Shown here: one piece after another, positions 22,148 to 29,790 of the stretch
Layout of the letters: each line of letters opens with the position of its first letter
Numbering within the stretch: position 1 is the first letter of the stretch
Assembly: GCA_038255145.1 (NCBI GenBank)
Contig: JBBSLP010000073.1
Location: 1 to 29,807 of the forward strand
Length of the DNA stretch: 29,807 bases
From: WHTX01 sp038255145
GTDB taxonomy: Bacteria; Actinomycetota; Acidimicrobiia; Acidimicrobiales; CAIXPF01
Direction of reading: 5' to 3'
Position numbers and translations under genes: made by a program
Notes under the pieces: generated by a model
What the model saw: the letters and a program-made list of their open reading frames with translations, nothing else
Told to the model about the DNA's origin: nothing
The model's database searches: none

Positions 22148-23758
22148 GTGCATCGGACACGCAGACTTCAGTTCGCCGCGGGCCTGGTGGGATTGGCCCT
22201 GATGGCCGGTGCCTGCGGGAGCTCCGACGACGACGGCGATGCCGCCTCGGCCACGACCGCAGCCGCAACCGGCAGCTCGTCGACCACGGCCACCACGGCG
22301 GCGTCGGCCACCACGGCGTCGACCGCAGCCGTGGCCCAGCCGGCGTCACTGGCCGAGTGGGAGGCCCTGTGGGCCGAGCAGCGCGCCGCCATCGTCAAGC
22401 GCATCAAGGACAACGGCTGGGGCAAGTCGGCCGACGGCAAGACCCTGACCGGTCCCGAGGGGTGGACGGTCGACCTGTCCAAGTGTCCCCAGGGATGGTC
22501 CGACACCGAGGGTGTCAGCGACACGACCATCAAGATCGGCCAGACGATGCCCCTGTCGGGGACGCTGGGCGATGTGGGCAACGCCGGTCGAGCCGAGACC
22601 TTCCTGTTCGACTACTACAGCGAGCAGGGGCTGTTCAAGGACGCGACGACGGGCAAGACCCGCAAGATCGAACACATCCTCCGCGATGACGGCTACGACC
22701 CGGCCCGGGCCATCCCCAACGTCGACGAGCTGCTCGACAACGACAAGACGTTCATGGTCTGGACCCAGGGCACGCCCTCGACCCTCAAGACCTACGACAA
22801 GATCAACGAGCGTTGCGTCCCCTCGCCCATGGCGCTGACCGCCCACGTGGCCTGGGGCGATCCCGTCAACCACCCGTGGACGACGGGCCTGCCCCAGCCG
22901 ACCTACAGCACCGAGGCCGTGGTGTGGGTGGCCTTCATCGAGCAGCACATCGACGAGTTCCCCAAGGATCGCAAGATCAAGGTGGCGTCGTTGGTCCAGA
23001 ACAACGACTTCGGCAAGCTCTACGACGCGTCGTTCAAGCGCTACATCGCCGAGTCGCCCACGCTCAAGGACCGGGTCGACTACTTCAACGAGACCATCGA
23101 GGCCGCGGCGCCGACGGTGGGCGACCCCATCACCACCCTGACGGCCAAGAAGCCCGACGTGTGGATCTCCATGGTGGCCGGTACCCAGTGCACCCAGATC
23201 GTCACCGAAGCGGCCCAGAGCGGTCTCCACGAGCAGGCCAAGTACCTGTTCATGCCGCAGAGCTGCCCGGGGGCGACCTACGTGGGCAAGGAGAAGGTCG
23301 GCGGTGACGGCGAGGCGGCCGATGGCTGGTACATCGTCAGCCCCGGCCTCAAGGACCTGGCCGACCCCGCCTACGACAACGACTCGTACCTGAAGTGGCT
23401 GCGGGGCGCCCTCGACGAGGCCGGCATCAACCCCACGGCGTCGACCTACACGAGCTCGGGCATCAACTACGCCTTCCCCGTCGTCCAGGCCCTGGCCATC
23501 GCCGGGGACCTGCCCGGGGGCGTCACCCGCACCAACTTCCAGCTCGCCCTGCGCAGCATCGACATGACCTCGCCGATGCTCCTCTCCGGCATCCACCTGC
23601 GCATGGATGGCGCCAAGGACGCCTACATCGTGGAGGGCGGCATCATGCAGCAGTGGGACGCGGCGAACCAGACCTACAAGAACCAGGGCACCGTGATCGA
23701 CCTCGACGGTGAGACGGCGGTGTGCGCCTGGGACCCGGCCAAGTCGGCCTGCGCCTAG
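22148..23758 (+). CDS. ABC-transporter substrate-binding lipoprotein (branched-chain amino acid type), copy 1
   Basis: The protein has 536 residues from a GTG preceded by AGGGGGAT; a 6-bp hairpin (22116-22134) sits just before it. The signal peptide, RRLQFAAGLVGLALMAGACGSS, ends in a lipobox-like AGAC, so it should be anchored outside the membrane. An Asp/Ala/Thr-rich linker runs to about residue 65. An unusual region follows, WEALWAEQRAAIVKRIKDNGWGKSADGKTLTGPEG, ending in DLSKCPQGWSDTEGVSD. The periplasmic-binding fold then starts at TTIKIGQTMPLSGTLGDV. The final CAWDPAKSAC may pair with the first cysteine. No permease or ATPase gene is in the window, so the ligand and partner are unknown. 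Confidence 0.88.
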   Translation: MHRTRRLQFAAGLVGLALMAGACGSSDDDGDAASATTAAATGSSSTTATTAASATTASTAAVAQPASLAEWEALWAEQRAAIVKRIKDNGWGKSADGKTLTGPEGWTVDLSKCPQGWSDTEGVSDTTIKIGQTMPLSGTLGDVGNAGRAETFLFDYYSEQGLFKDATTGKTRKIEHILRDDGYDPARAIPNVDELLDNDKTFMVWTQGTPSTLKTYDKINERCVPSPMALTAHVAWGDPVNHPWTTGLPQPTYSTEAVVWVAFIEQHIDEFPKDRKIKVASLVQNNDFGKLYDASFKRYIAESPTLKDRVDYFNETIEAAAPTVGDPITTLTAKKPDVWISMVAGTQCTQIVTEAAQSGLHEQAKYLFMPQSCPGATYVGKEKVGGDGEAADGWYIVSPGLKDLADPAYDNDSYLKWLRGALDEAGINPTASTYTSSGINYAFPVVQALAIAGDLPGGVTRTNFQLALRSIDMTSPMLLSGIHLRMDGAKDAYIVEGGIMQQWDAANQTYKNQGTVIDLDGETAVCAWDPAKSACA

Positions 23759-23817
23759 CGGCCACGACGAAGCCGACAGCACCTCTGTCATCGACGCCTC
23801 CCGGCGTGGTCGCCCCT

Positions 23818-24483
23818 CTAGCGGGCGCTGCGTCGGGAGGTCTCGGCCAGTGAGCCCAGCAGGTGCAACCGCTCGTCCGATGTCGAGCCCGGCTCGGCGT
23901 GGTGGGTGACGAGCACCTGGCCGGTTCCGGGGATGGTGAACTTCTCGTAGCGCAGGTCGAGGGCACCGACCTGGGGGGGCACGAGGCGGATGGCGCCACT
24001 GGTCCGGTGACGGATGTCGTGACGGGCCCGCAGGGTGCGGAAGCGTTCGCTGCCCAGGCTCAGCTCGCCGATCAGCGTGACGAGGCGGGGTCGTCGACGT
24101 CGGCTCCGAGCACGGAGCGCACGTAGGGGAAGCACGTCGAGATGGCGACCGTGCACGTGCGTCGGCGTCGTCGTCCACGCGTCGATGAGGTCCTGCACCC
24201 CGGTGCTGACCCGCTCGGGACGGGCCGAACGTCGGGGTCCCGGTCGGGGGTGGGCGAGCTCGCGCAGGTGGGCCGAGGCGTCGGCATCGAGTTGCAACGC
24301 CCGGGCGATGCTGTCGAGGACCTGGTCCGAGGGGCGGTGGTCGCGACCCTGCTCCAGGCGGAGGTAGTACTCGGGGCTGATGCCGGCCAGCAGGGCGACC
24401 TCCTCACGCCGTAGCCCCGGCACCCGGCGTTCGTCGTGGGGCAGTCCGACCGCTTCGGGCTGTCGCCCAGAAGAGTGTGACAA
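23818..24483 (-). pseudogene. XRE/MmyB-type regulator with missing segments
   Basis: The open frame gives 221 residues, but three defects are visible. The TTG start begins at RQPEAVGLPHDERRVPGLRREEVALLAGISPEYYLRLEQGR, so the first helix of the HTH (about 15-20 residues) is missing. In the ligand-binding part, GRHLDVL is followed by an arginine-rich nonsense stretch, while another frame reads SVLGADVDDP; about 40 residues are missing here. Frame is then regained by loss of one base in a G run (24087-24090; C on the coding strand), giving RLVTLIGELSLGSERF. The C-terminus (LRYEKFTIPGTGQVLVTHHAEPGSTSDERLHLLGSLA) is intact. The two lesions compensate, so the frame stays open. DNA binding is doubtful. 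Confidence 0.7.
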
Positions 24484-24497
24484 ACGTCACTTCTGGG
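24466..24497. promoter_or_regulatory. Inverted repeat in the XRE / lipoprotein intergenic region
   Basis: CCCAGAA (24466-24472) pairs with TTCTGGG (24491-24497), and inside it GTGAC (24477-24481) pairs with GTCAC (24486-24490) around AAAC. A 4-nt bulge separates the left arms. It overlaps the presumed start of the regulator and lies 85 nt upstream of the divergent lipoprotein gene. It is a good operator candidate. Confidence 0.5.
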
Positions 24498-24581
24498 GTT
24501 AGGTTGCCCGATGCGTCGCTGACGGAGCAGCAGGCATCGCCGAGCGGCTGGGCACAGGGGGCAGGCGTGCACGGTTGACGG

Positions 24582-26162
24582 ATGCGGAGACCTGGAGCGG
24601 GGGTCCTGGCGTTGTCCCTGGTGGCGGCGGCGTGCGGCGGTTCGGATGACGACGACGCCGCCGGGCCCACCACCACGGGGGCGGGGGCAGGGACCACGAC
24701 GACGACAGCCGAGGCGACGACGAGCACAACGGTGGCGGGCCCGCAGCCCACGTCCATCGAAGCGTGGGAGGCGCTGTGGAAGACGCAGCGTGCGGCCGTC
24801 GTCGAGCGCATCAAGGACGAGGGGTGGGGGGTCTCCGCCGACGGCAAGACGTTGAGCGGGCCCGAGGGCTTCACCATCGACCTGGCCGCGTGCCCGGCGG
24901 GCTGGTCGAACACCGAGGGGCTGACGGACACGTCCATCAAGTTCGGCATCTCCCTCGCCCAGTCGGGCAACTACGCCGAGTACAACAACTACTCCAAGGC
25001 GGCCAAGGTCCTCTTCGACTACTACGGCGCCAAGGATGCGTTCAAGGACGTCAACGGCAAGAGCCGGACCATCAACCTCATCACCAAGGACGACGGGTAT
25101 GACGCCGCCCGCACCATCCCGCTGGTGGACGAGTTCCTCGACTCGGAGAAGGCCTTCGCCATCGACACCCTGGGTTCGCCCAGCACGTTGAAGACCTACG
25201 ACAAGCTCAACCAGCGCTGCGTGCCCCACCCGTTGACCATCACCGCCCACGCCGCGTGGGGTGATCCCGTCAACCACCCGTGGACGACCGGCGGTGCCAA
25301 CCTCTCCTACAGCTCCGAGGCCCTGCTGTGGGGTGCGTTCCTCGAGCAGCACCTGAGCGAGTTCCCCACCGATCGCAAGGTCAAGGTGGCCGCCCTCGTG
25401 GTGAACAACGACTTCGGCAAGCTCTACGAAGCGAGCTTCAAGGCCTACGTGGCCGAATCGGCCACGCTGAAGGACCGCATCGAGCTCGTCACGGAGAAGA
25501 TCGAGGCGGCCACCCCCACGGTGACCGATCCCATGACCACCCTGGGCGCATCCAAGCCCGACGTGTTCATCGCCATGGTCGCCGCGACGCCGTGCACCCA
25601 GGCGGTGACCGAAGCGGCCCAGAACGGCATGCACGAAGAGGTGAAGTACCTCTTCCAGCCCATCACCTGTGCGGGTACGACCTTCGTGAAGAAGGAGAAG
25701 GTCGGTGGTGACGGTTCGGCTGCTGACGGCTGGTGGATCGTCAACAGCGGTACGAAGGACCTCACCGACCCCCGCTTCGCCGACGACGCCTTCATCAAGT
25801 GGTCTCGTGAGCTGCTCATCGAGGGCGGCATCAATCCCAACACGTCGAGCCTGTACTCGGGGGGCATGATCCTCGGCTGGGTGTTCGCCCAGGCGATCAT
25901 GATCGCCGACGAGCTGCCGGGCGGGTTGACCCGAACCAACTTCGTCCTCGCCCAGCGGGCCATCGACATGACCCACCCCATGTTCCTGGAGGGGGTCCGC
26001 TTCCACATGGACGGCAACGCCGACTCGTACTTCATCGAGGCGGGTCAGTACCAGCAGTGGAGCGCCGCCGAGCAGAGCTGGGCGCCGAAGAGCGCCCTCA
26101 TCGACCTCGACGGCAAGTCCAAGAACTGCGCCTGGGACCCGGCCGCCAGCCTGTGCAAGTGA
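24582..26162 (+). CDS. ABC-transporter substrate-binding lipoprotein (branched-chain amino acid type), copy 2
   Basis: This 526-residue protein is homologous to copy 1 (22148-23758) over its whole length. The short signal peptide, MRRPGAGVLALSLVAAAC, is followed by GGSDDDDAAG and a Thr/Ala-rich linker. The shared N-terminal region is WEALWKTQRAAVVERIKDEGWGVSADGKTLSGPEG, then CPAGWSNTEG. The binding fold includes TSIKFGISLAQSGNYAEY, SPSTLKTYDKLNQRCVPHPL, AAWGDPVNHPWTTGG and VVNNDFGKLYEASFKAYV. Differences from copy 1 cluster near the expected ligand cleft (ISLAQSGNY versus QTMPLSGTL), suggesting different ligands. It ends with CAWDPAASLC. No good ribosome site precedes the ATG. The damaged XRE gene is divergent from it. 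Confidence 0.88.
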   Translation: MRRPGAGVLALSLVAAACGGSDDDDAAGPTTTGAGAGTTTTTAEATTSTTVAGPQPTSIEAWEALWKTQRAAVVERIKDEGWGVSADGKTLSGPEGFTIDLAACPAGWSNTEGLTDTSIKFGISLAQSGNYAEYNNYSKAAKVLFDYYGAKDAFKDVNGKSRTINLITKDDGYDAARTIPLVDEFLDSEKAFAIDTLGSPSTLKTYDKLNQRCVPHPLTITAHAAWGDPVNHPWTTGGANLSYSSEALLWGAFLEQHLSEFPTDRKVKVAALVVNNDFGKLYEASFKAYVAESATLKDRIELVTEKIEAATPTVTDPMTTLGASKPDVFIAMVAATPCTQAVTEAAQNGMHEEVKYLFQPITCAGTTFVKKEKVGGDGSAADGWWIVNSGTKDLTDPRFADDAFIKWSRELLIEGGINPNTSSLYSGGMILGWVFAQAIMIADELPGGLTRTNFVLAQRAIDMTHPMFLEGVRFHMDGNADSYFIEAGQYQQWSAAEQSWAPKSALIDLDGKSKNCAWDPAASLCK

Positions 26163-26192
26163 GCTGACGCATCGCCGTACCGCTGGCCGGCG

Positions 26193-26228
26193 GCCGGGCC
26201 GGCCGGGCCGACCGGGCCGCCCGGGCCG
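26193..26228. repeat. Four tandem 9-bp repeats (NCCGGGCCG)
   Basis: Units at 26193, 26202, 26211 and 26220 read GCCGGGCCG, GCCGGGCCG, ACCGGGCCG and CCCGGGCCG. Only the first base varies. The array begins 31 nt after the stop of the second lipoprotein gene. Each unit contains self-complementary CCGGGCC-type sequence, so multiple small hairpins can form. A 3'-end structure or a slippage-prone repeat is possible. Confidence 0.7.
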
Positions 26229-26299
26229 GACAGGGTCAGCGGGTGGCGTCGTCTTCGCTTGGGGTTGCACGGGCCGGGGGTGGGGAGGAAGGTGGAGCT

Positions 26300-26802
26300 G
26301 TGTTCGATGAGGACATGCGACGCGTCGTCGGCGAGCAGCGGCTCGGCCATGTGGCCACGGTATGCCCCGATGGCTCGCCCAACCTCTCGCCCAAGGGGAC
26401 CACGGCGGTGTGGGACGACGACCACCTCGTCTTCGCCCACATCACTCGCACGGGACCGTGGCCAACATCGAGGCCGGGAACGTCGTCGTCGAGGTCGATG
26501 TAGTGGACCCCATCCGGCGGGAGGGGTACCGCTTCAAGGGTCCCGCCGAGGTCCACCGCGAGGGAGCGGTCTACGACGCCGGTGTGCGCTTCTACCTGGA
26601 GCGCAGCGGCCTCGATCCGAAGCGGATCGAGGCCATCGTCCTCATCACGGTGGACCACGCCGCACCGGTGCGCTCCCCGGCCTACGACGACGGTTCGACC
26701 GTCGACGAGGTGGAGCGACGCTCGTTGGACATGTACGGCCTCGAGCGCCGGGGACCGGTGGGGGGACCTGGCGTCGGTGACGTGGACCCGGCGGACCGGT
26801 GA
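26300..26802 (+). pseudogene. Pyridoxamine-5'-phosphate-oxidase-like protein, frameshifted
   Basis: From a GTG with GGTGGAG upstream, the first frame reads VFDEDMRRVVGEQRLGHVATVCPDGSPNLSPKGTTAVWDDDHLVFAHI, the start of the split-barrel FMN-binding family. At 26452-26454 the homology jumps to the next frame: GTVANIEAGNVVVEVDVVDPIRREGYRFKGPAEVH, continuing to a helix, SLDMYGLERRG, and the stop at 26802. Adding one G to the GGG run would restore a protein of about 167 residues. Everything else looks intact. Family members bind flavin and act on small oxidisable substrates or F420. The lesion may be real or a homopolymer sequencing error. Confidence 0.75.
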
Positions 26803-26815
26803 GGCGACGGGCACC

Positions 26816-26827
26816 TACGATCAGCTC
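26816..26827 (+). promoter_or_regulatory. Leaderless -10 box of the MOSC gene
   Basis: TACGAT at 26816-26821 is followed by 6 nt and the ATG at 26828. No Shine-Dalgarno precedes that ATG. The spacing is identical to the vapB and second-TA promoters. Confidence 0.5.
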
Positions 26828-27511
26828 ATGTCCGCCGGAGGCACCCTGGCCACTGACGCCATGGTCGAGCTGGCCGTCGTCAACGTGGGCACCCCCACCG
26901 TCCTCGCCTCGACGAGGGGGGAGAACGTGTGGAGCGGCATCCGCAAGGCGCCGGTCGACCCCTCGGCCCCGCTGTGGCTGTCGACGCTCAACCTGTCCGG
27001 GGACGGCCAGGCCGACCTGAGCGTGCACGGCGGCGTCGACAAGGCCGTCTACGCCTACCCGTCCGAGCACCTGGCCCCGTGGCGGGACGAGCTCGGTGGC
27101 GAGCTGGGCCCGGCGCCGTTCGGCGAGAACCTCAGCACCGTGGGCGTGCTCGAAGACGACGTGTGCATCGGTGACGTGTGGTCGTGGGGGACGGCGGTGC
27201 TGCAGGTGTGCCAGCCCCGATGGCCGTGCTTCAAGCTGGCCCTGCACCGGGGTCGGGCCGACATCGCCGCCCGCATGCGCTCGACGGGACGTACTGGCTG
27301 GTACCTGCGGGTGCTCGAGCCCGGTGAGGTGTCGGCCTCGGGACCCATCGACGCCGTCGATCGTGACCCCCAGGGGGTCAGCGTCACCGCCGCCCACCTG
27401 GCCATGGACGACCGTCGTGTGACCGATCCCCAACGCCTGAGGGCGGTGTCGGCCCACCCCGCCCTGGCCACGGCGTGGCGGCTGCCCCTGCTCGACCGCC
27501 TGGCCCGCTGA
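26828..27511 (+). CDS. MOSC-domain protein (YiiM-like)
   Basis: The protein has 227 residues. The MOSC core is visible: VELAVVNVGTPTVLA at the start, then GQADLSVHGGVDKAVYAYPSEHL, PFGENLSTVGVLEDDVCIGDVWSWGTAVLQVCQPRWPCFKL with the conserved Cys134, and a C-terminal YiiM-type region, TGWYLRVLEPGEVSASGPI. MOSC proteins bind molybdenum cofactor sulphur through the cysteine. YiiM relatives reduce N-hydroxylated compounds with a partner oxidoreductase. The ATG at 26828 is favoured by the -10 box; the later ATG (26861) would also keep the domain. It lies 25 nt after the frameshifted flavin-barrel gene. Confidence 0.85.
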   Translation: MSAGGTLATDAMVELAVVNVGTPTVLASTRGENVWSGIRKAPVDPSAPLWLSTLNLSGDGQADLSVHGGVDKAVYAYPSEHLAPWRDELGGELGPAPFGENLSTVGVLEDDVCIGDVWSWGTAVLQVCQPRWPCFKLALHRGRADIAARMRSTGRTGWYLRVLEPGEVSASGPIDAVDRDPQGVSVTAAHLAMDDRRVTDPQRLRAVSAHPALATAWRLPLLDRLAR

Positions 27512-27531
27512 CGGCGACGGCGTCGAGGTGG

Positions 27532-27553
27532 GGATCAGGCCTGGATCAGGCCA
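27532..27553. repeat. Tandem 11-bp duplication at a gene end
   Basis: GGATCAGGCCT (27532-27542) is followed directly by GGATCAGGCCA (27543-27553). The second unit contains the last codons and TGA of the minus-strand unknown gene. The first is a near-perfect copy outside it. It looks like a small slippage duplication in the convergent gap with the MOSC gene. Confidence 0.6.
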
Positions 27554-28085
27554 CGTCCTCGATGATCAGGGAGCGCGGCGTGATGCGCCATGCGCCCCCC
27601 GTCGAGGTGGGCCCGGTCATGCCGGAGAGGACGCCGGGGCGGGTCAGGGCCAGGAGGTCGAAGCTGGCCACGCTGGCGAAGCCGAACGTGCGGGCCGGGC
27701 TCCAGGACGGCTGTTCGGCCAGTCGGGCCCCGAGCTGGGCGCACCCGGCCGGGGTGTCGGCCATGACCACGGCGTCGGCATCGGCTGCGGCCAGGCGTCG
27801 TGCCGGTCGTAGCCACGATGCGGCGTCGACCGGCCAGTCGAGCACGATGAGCACCGCCCGCCCGTCCCCGGGCCACCGTTCGGCCAGGGCCGCCGTCGCC
27901 GCGACCGACGCCGGGTGGCGGCCGTGCCCGATGGCCACGGTGCGCGCCCCGGCCGCATCGAGCAGGGCCATGAGGCGGAGCAGCTCTGGCGCGGTGTGTG
28001 GCGCCGGGGGTCGGGTGGCATCGGGGTAGCGGGCCAGCACGGTGCTGGTCAGGCGGGGTGACACCGTCGGCTCGGTCGGGATCAT
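27546..28085 (-). CDS. Unrecognised protein, third gene of the sigma/ogt operon
   Basis: The protein has 179 residues and its ATG overlaps the ogt stop (ATGA). It has a disordered start, MIPTEPTVSPRL, then a helix, APELLRLMALLDAAGAR. Three strand-helix units follow: TVAIGHGRHPASVAATAALAERW, AVLIVLDWPVDAASWLRPARRLA and DAVVMADTPAGCAQLGARLAE. It ends with RTFGFASVASFDLLALTRPGVLSGM and AWRITPRSLIIEDV. The alternating pattern suggests a Rossmann-like alpha/beta protein. No P-loop, catalytic triad or metal motif is obvious. Tight coupling to a sigma factor and a DNA-alkylation repair protein suggests a linked role, such as a stress or repair function. I do not recognise the family. Confidence 0.7.
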   Translation of the reverse strand: MIPTEPTVSPRLTSTVLARYPDATRPPAPHTAPELLRLMALLDAAGARTVAIGHGRHPASVAATAALAERWPGDGRAVLIVLDWPVDAASWLRPARRLAAADADAVVMADTPAGCAQLGARLAEQPSWSPARTFGFASVASFDLLALTRPGVLSGMTGPTSTGGAWRITPRSLIIEDVA

Positions 28086-28711
28086 GCCGCCCTTTCCAGG
28101 TCGAGGAGGAGGCGCTTGGCGTCGACGCCGCCCAGGTAGCCGCCCAGGCTGCCGTCGGCCCGCACGACCCGGTGGCAGGGCACGACGACGGGCAGGGGGT
28201 TGGTGGCACAGGCCGTGCCCACGGCCCGCCCGGCCCGGGGGCGGCCCGCCAGCTGGGCCAGGGCCACGTAGCTGGCGGTGTGGCCGTAGCTCACGTCCGT
28301 GGCCAGGTGGTGCAGCACGGTGCGACGGAAACCGGCCGACAGGCGCCAGTCGAGGGGGAGGTCGAAGCGGTGCCGTCGGCCGCCGAAGTACTCGTCGAGC
28401 TCGGTGGCCACGGCGTCGAGGCGTGCGGGGGCCTCGAGGATGCGGGGGCTGATGCGATCGGCCAGGGCCTGGAGCACGGTGTCGTGGTCCTCCGACGCGA
28501 ACGCCACCCGGACCAGGCCCTCGTCGGTGGCAGCCAGCAGCAGGGTGCCCACCGGTGTGTCGAGGGTGCGGTAGGCGACGTCGAGCAGGCCCTGCCGGCC
28601 GGCGGCCTCGGCCAACCGCCGGTGCAACTCGTGCAGGTGGTCGGTGGCTTCGGTGAAGGCGTCGGCCAGCCCACCGTCCAGGTCGTCCCTGTTCGTCTCC
28701 TGGGCCGTCAT
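28082..28711 (-). CDS. ogt: O6-alkylguanine-DNA alkyltransferase
   Basis: The protein has 209 residues. The active-site motif PCHRV is at 178-182 with acceptor Cys179. Upstream are the helix-turn-helix and arginine finger region (SYGHTASYVALAQLAGRPRAGRAVGTACATNPLP). Downstream is SLGGYLGGVDAKRLLLDLE. It transfers the alkyl group from O6-methylguanine to its own cysteine. The first 40 residues (helical, LADAFTEATDHLHELHRRLAEA) are an addition not seen in the minimal enzyme. It has ATGA overlaps with the sigma factor gene upstream and with the unknown gene downstream, so the three form one translationally coupled operon. Confidence 0.92.
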   Translation of the reverse strand: MTAQETNRDDLDGGLADAFTEATDHLHELHRRLAEAAGRQGLLDVAYRTLDTPVGTLLLAATDEGLVRVAFASEDHDTVLQALADRISPRILEAPARLDAVATELDEYFGGRRHRFDLPLDWRLSAGFRRTVLHHLATDVSYGHTASYVALAQLAGRPRAGRAVGTACATNPLPVVVPCHRVVRADGSLGGYLGGVDAKRLLLDLERAA

Positions 28712-29256
28712 CGACGGGCGTCCTTGCTCGAGGTGCCGGCGGGGTAGGTGCGTCGGAGGGTGGCGATGCCGTCGGCCGCGGCCCGGCGGGCGGCTTCGAC
28801 GGTGCCGCCCAGGATGGCGGCCACCTCGACGTAGGGCAGGTCAGCCAGGTGGTGGTAGGCGACGGCCTGCTTCTGCTTGGTGGGCAGGGCGGCGAAGGCG
28901 GCGGCGAGGTCGCCGTCCAGGCCCAGACCCGGCCCACGGGTGGGGGCGCCCTCGGCCCCCGGCGCGGTGGTGTCGGCCGTGTCGGGGGTGTTCGCCACCG
29001 GGGTGGCCCGCCGGGCCCGGGCCCGGGTGACGTCGATGGCCTTGCGATAAGCGATGGTGACGAGCCAGGCCCTGACGTTGGCGTCGGCGGGCAGGTCGGG
29101 GTACGCCTGCAGGGCCGACAGGAACGTCTCGGACCAGGCGTCGTCGGCGTCGCCGCCGCGCAGGACGGCCCGGCACACCCGCAGGACGGTGGCGCCATGG
29201 GTGGCAACCACCACCTCGAAGGGCACCTTGGCGGTCATGTCGTGTAGACGCTCCAT
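28708..29256 (-). CDS. ECF-type RNA polymerase sigma factor
   Basis: The protein has 182 residues. Region 2 spans about 10-75: ATVLRVCRAVLRGGDADDAWSETFLSALQAYPDLPADANVRAWLVTIAYRKAIDVTRARAR. A Pro/Thr-rich linker follows. Region 4 (about 115-170) is LAAAFAALPTKQKQAVAYHHLADLPYVEVAAILGGTVEAARRAAADGIATLRR, a HTH with the E-V-A-x-x-L-G-G-T-V-E-A turn. Sigma factors of this size beside ogt are seen in other actinobacteria, and control of repair genes is plausible. No anti-sigma gene is visible. The ATG at 29256 is used; the ATG at 29238 is possible, with GGAGCG 13 nt before it. Confidence 0.85.
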   Translation of the reverse strand: MERLHDMTAKVPFEVVVATHGATVLRVCRAVLRGGDADDAWSETFLSALQAYPDLPADANVRAWLVTIAYRKAIDVTRARARRATPVANTPDTADTTAPGAEGAPTRGPGLGLDGDLAAAFAALPTKQKQAVAYHHLADLPYVEVAAILGGTVEAARRAAADGIATLRRTYPAGTSSKDARR

Positions 29257-29283
29257 GGTCCGGTTCCGTGAGGTCGCCGGGGA

Positions 29284-29312
29284 CGACGACGGCGCACGGC
29301 GCGCCGTCGTCG
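29284..29312 (-). terminator. 12-bp hairpin downstream of the SnoaL-like gene
   Basis: CGACGACGGCGC (29284-29295) and GCGCCGTCGTCG (29301-29312) pair perfectly around a 5-nt loop. It is 31 nt past the stop of the minus-strand SnoaL-like gene and 27 nt before the sigma factor start. It probably separates the two transcripts. No T-tract follows. Confidence 0.6.
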
Positions 29313-29343
29313 ACCGGCTGGGGGGTGGTCGAGGGCGGGCGGA

Positions 29344-29790
29344 TCAGGGGCTGGGGATCAGGCCCAGCTGCTGGAGGACGGTGACGCCGTCATCGAGGCC
29401 GACCTCCTCGGTGATGAGGCCGTCGACGACCTTGAGGATGGTGGTCCCGGTGAAGCGCATGGTCAGGCCCGTGGCGGCCGGCAGCCCGCCCAGGGGCATG
29501 TCGTCGAAGGCGTCACCGGTGTGGGTGCCGCCGCCGATCCACTGGCCCACGACGTGGTCGCCTTCGCCGATGAGGTCGGCGGTGCCCTCGAAGCCGAGGT
29601 CGGGGAAGGCGGCCCGGAACCTGGTGGCGAACTCCCGCACCGCGTCACGGCCCCGCAGGGGGGCGTGCAACGAGTACTCGAAGCGGATGTCGGGAGCCGC
29701 CAACTCGTCGATGACGGCGAGATCGGCGTCCTTGCCCCAGAACTCGGTGAACCAACGGCCGACGATGGCCTTGTTGTCCTCTACTGACAT
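29344..29790 (-). CDS. SnoaL-like / ester cyclase family protein
   Basis: The protein has 148 residues of the NTF2-like fold. The N-terminal helix MSVEDNKAIVGRWFTEFWGKDADLAVIDELAAPDIRFEY is followed by GRDAVREFATRFRAAFPDLGFEGTADLIGEGDHVVGQWIGGGTHTGDAF. Then come strands TMRFTGTTILKVVDGLITEEVGLDDGVTVLQQLGL. The W-x-G-x-GTH segment and the final WxxxD-like EVGLDDG are typical. Members range from polyketide cyclases to proteins of unknown function; no polyketide genes are nearby, so a cyclase role is not supported. The ATG has GAGAGG about 6 nt upstream, near the window edge. Confidence 0.85.
   Translation of the reverse strand: MSVEDNKAIVGRWFTEFWGKDADLAVIDELAAPDIRFEYSLHAPLRGRDAVREFATRFRAAFPDLGFEGTADLIGEGDHVVGQWIGGGTHTGDAFDDMPLGGLPAATGLTMRFTGTTILKVVDGLITEEVGLDDGVTVLQQLGLIPSP

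Noticed and set aside
22346..24178. Very long minus-strand open frame opposite the first lipoprotein
   Set aside because: It is the mirror of a well-supported gene; long antisense frames are expected in GC-rich coding DNA and this one has no recognisable domain.
24072..26270. 732-codon minus-strand frame with a Gly-Arg-Pro repeat start
   Set aside because: The repeat is only the antisense reading of the 9-bp tandem array, and the rest is opposite the second lipoprotein.
29344..29790. Polyketide cyclase role for the SnoaL-like protein
   Set aside because: No polyketide synthase or tailoring cluster is present; the fold alone does not support the function.
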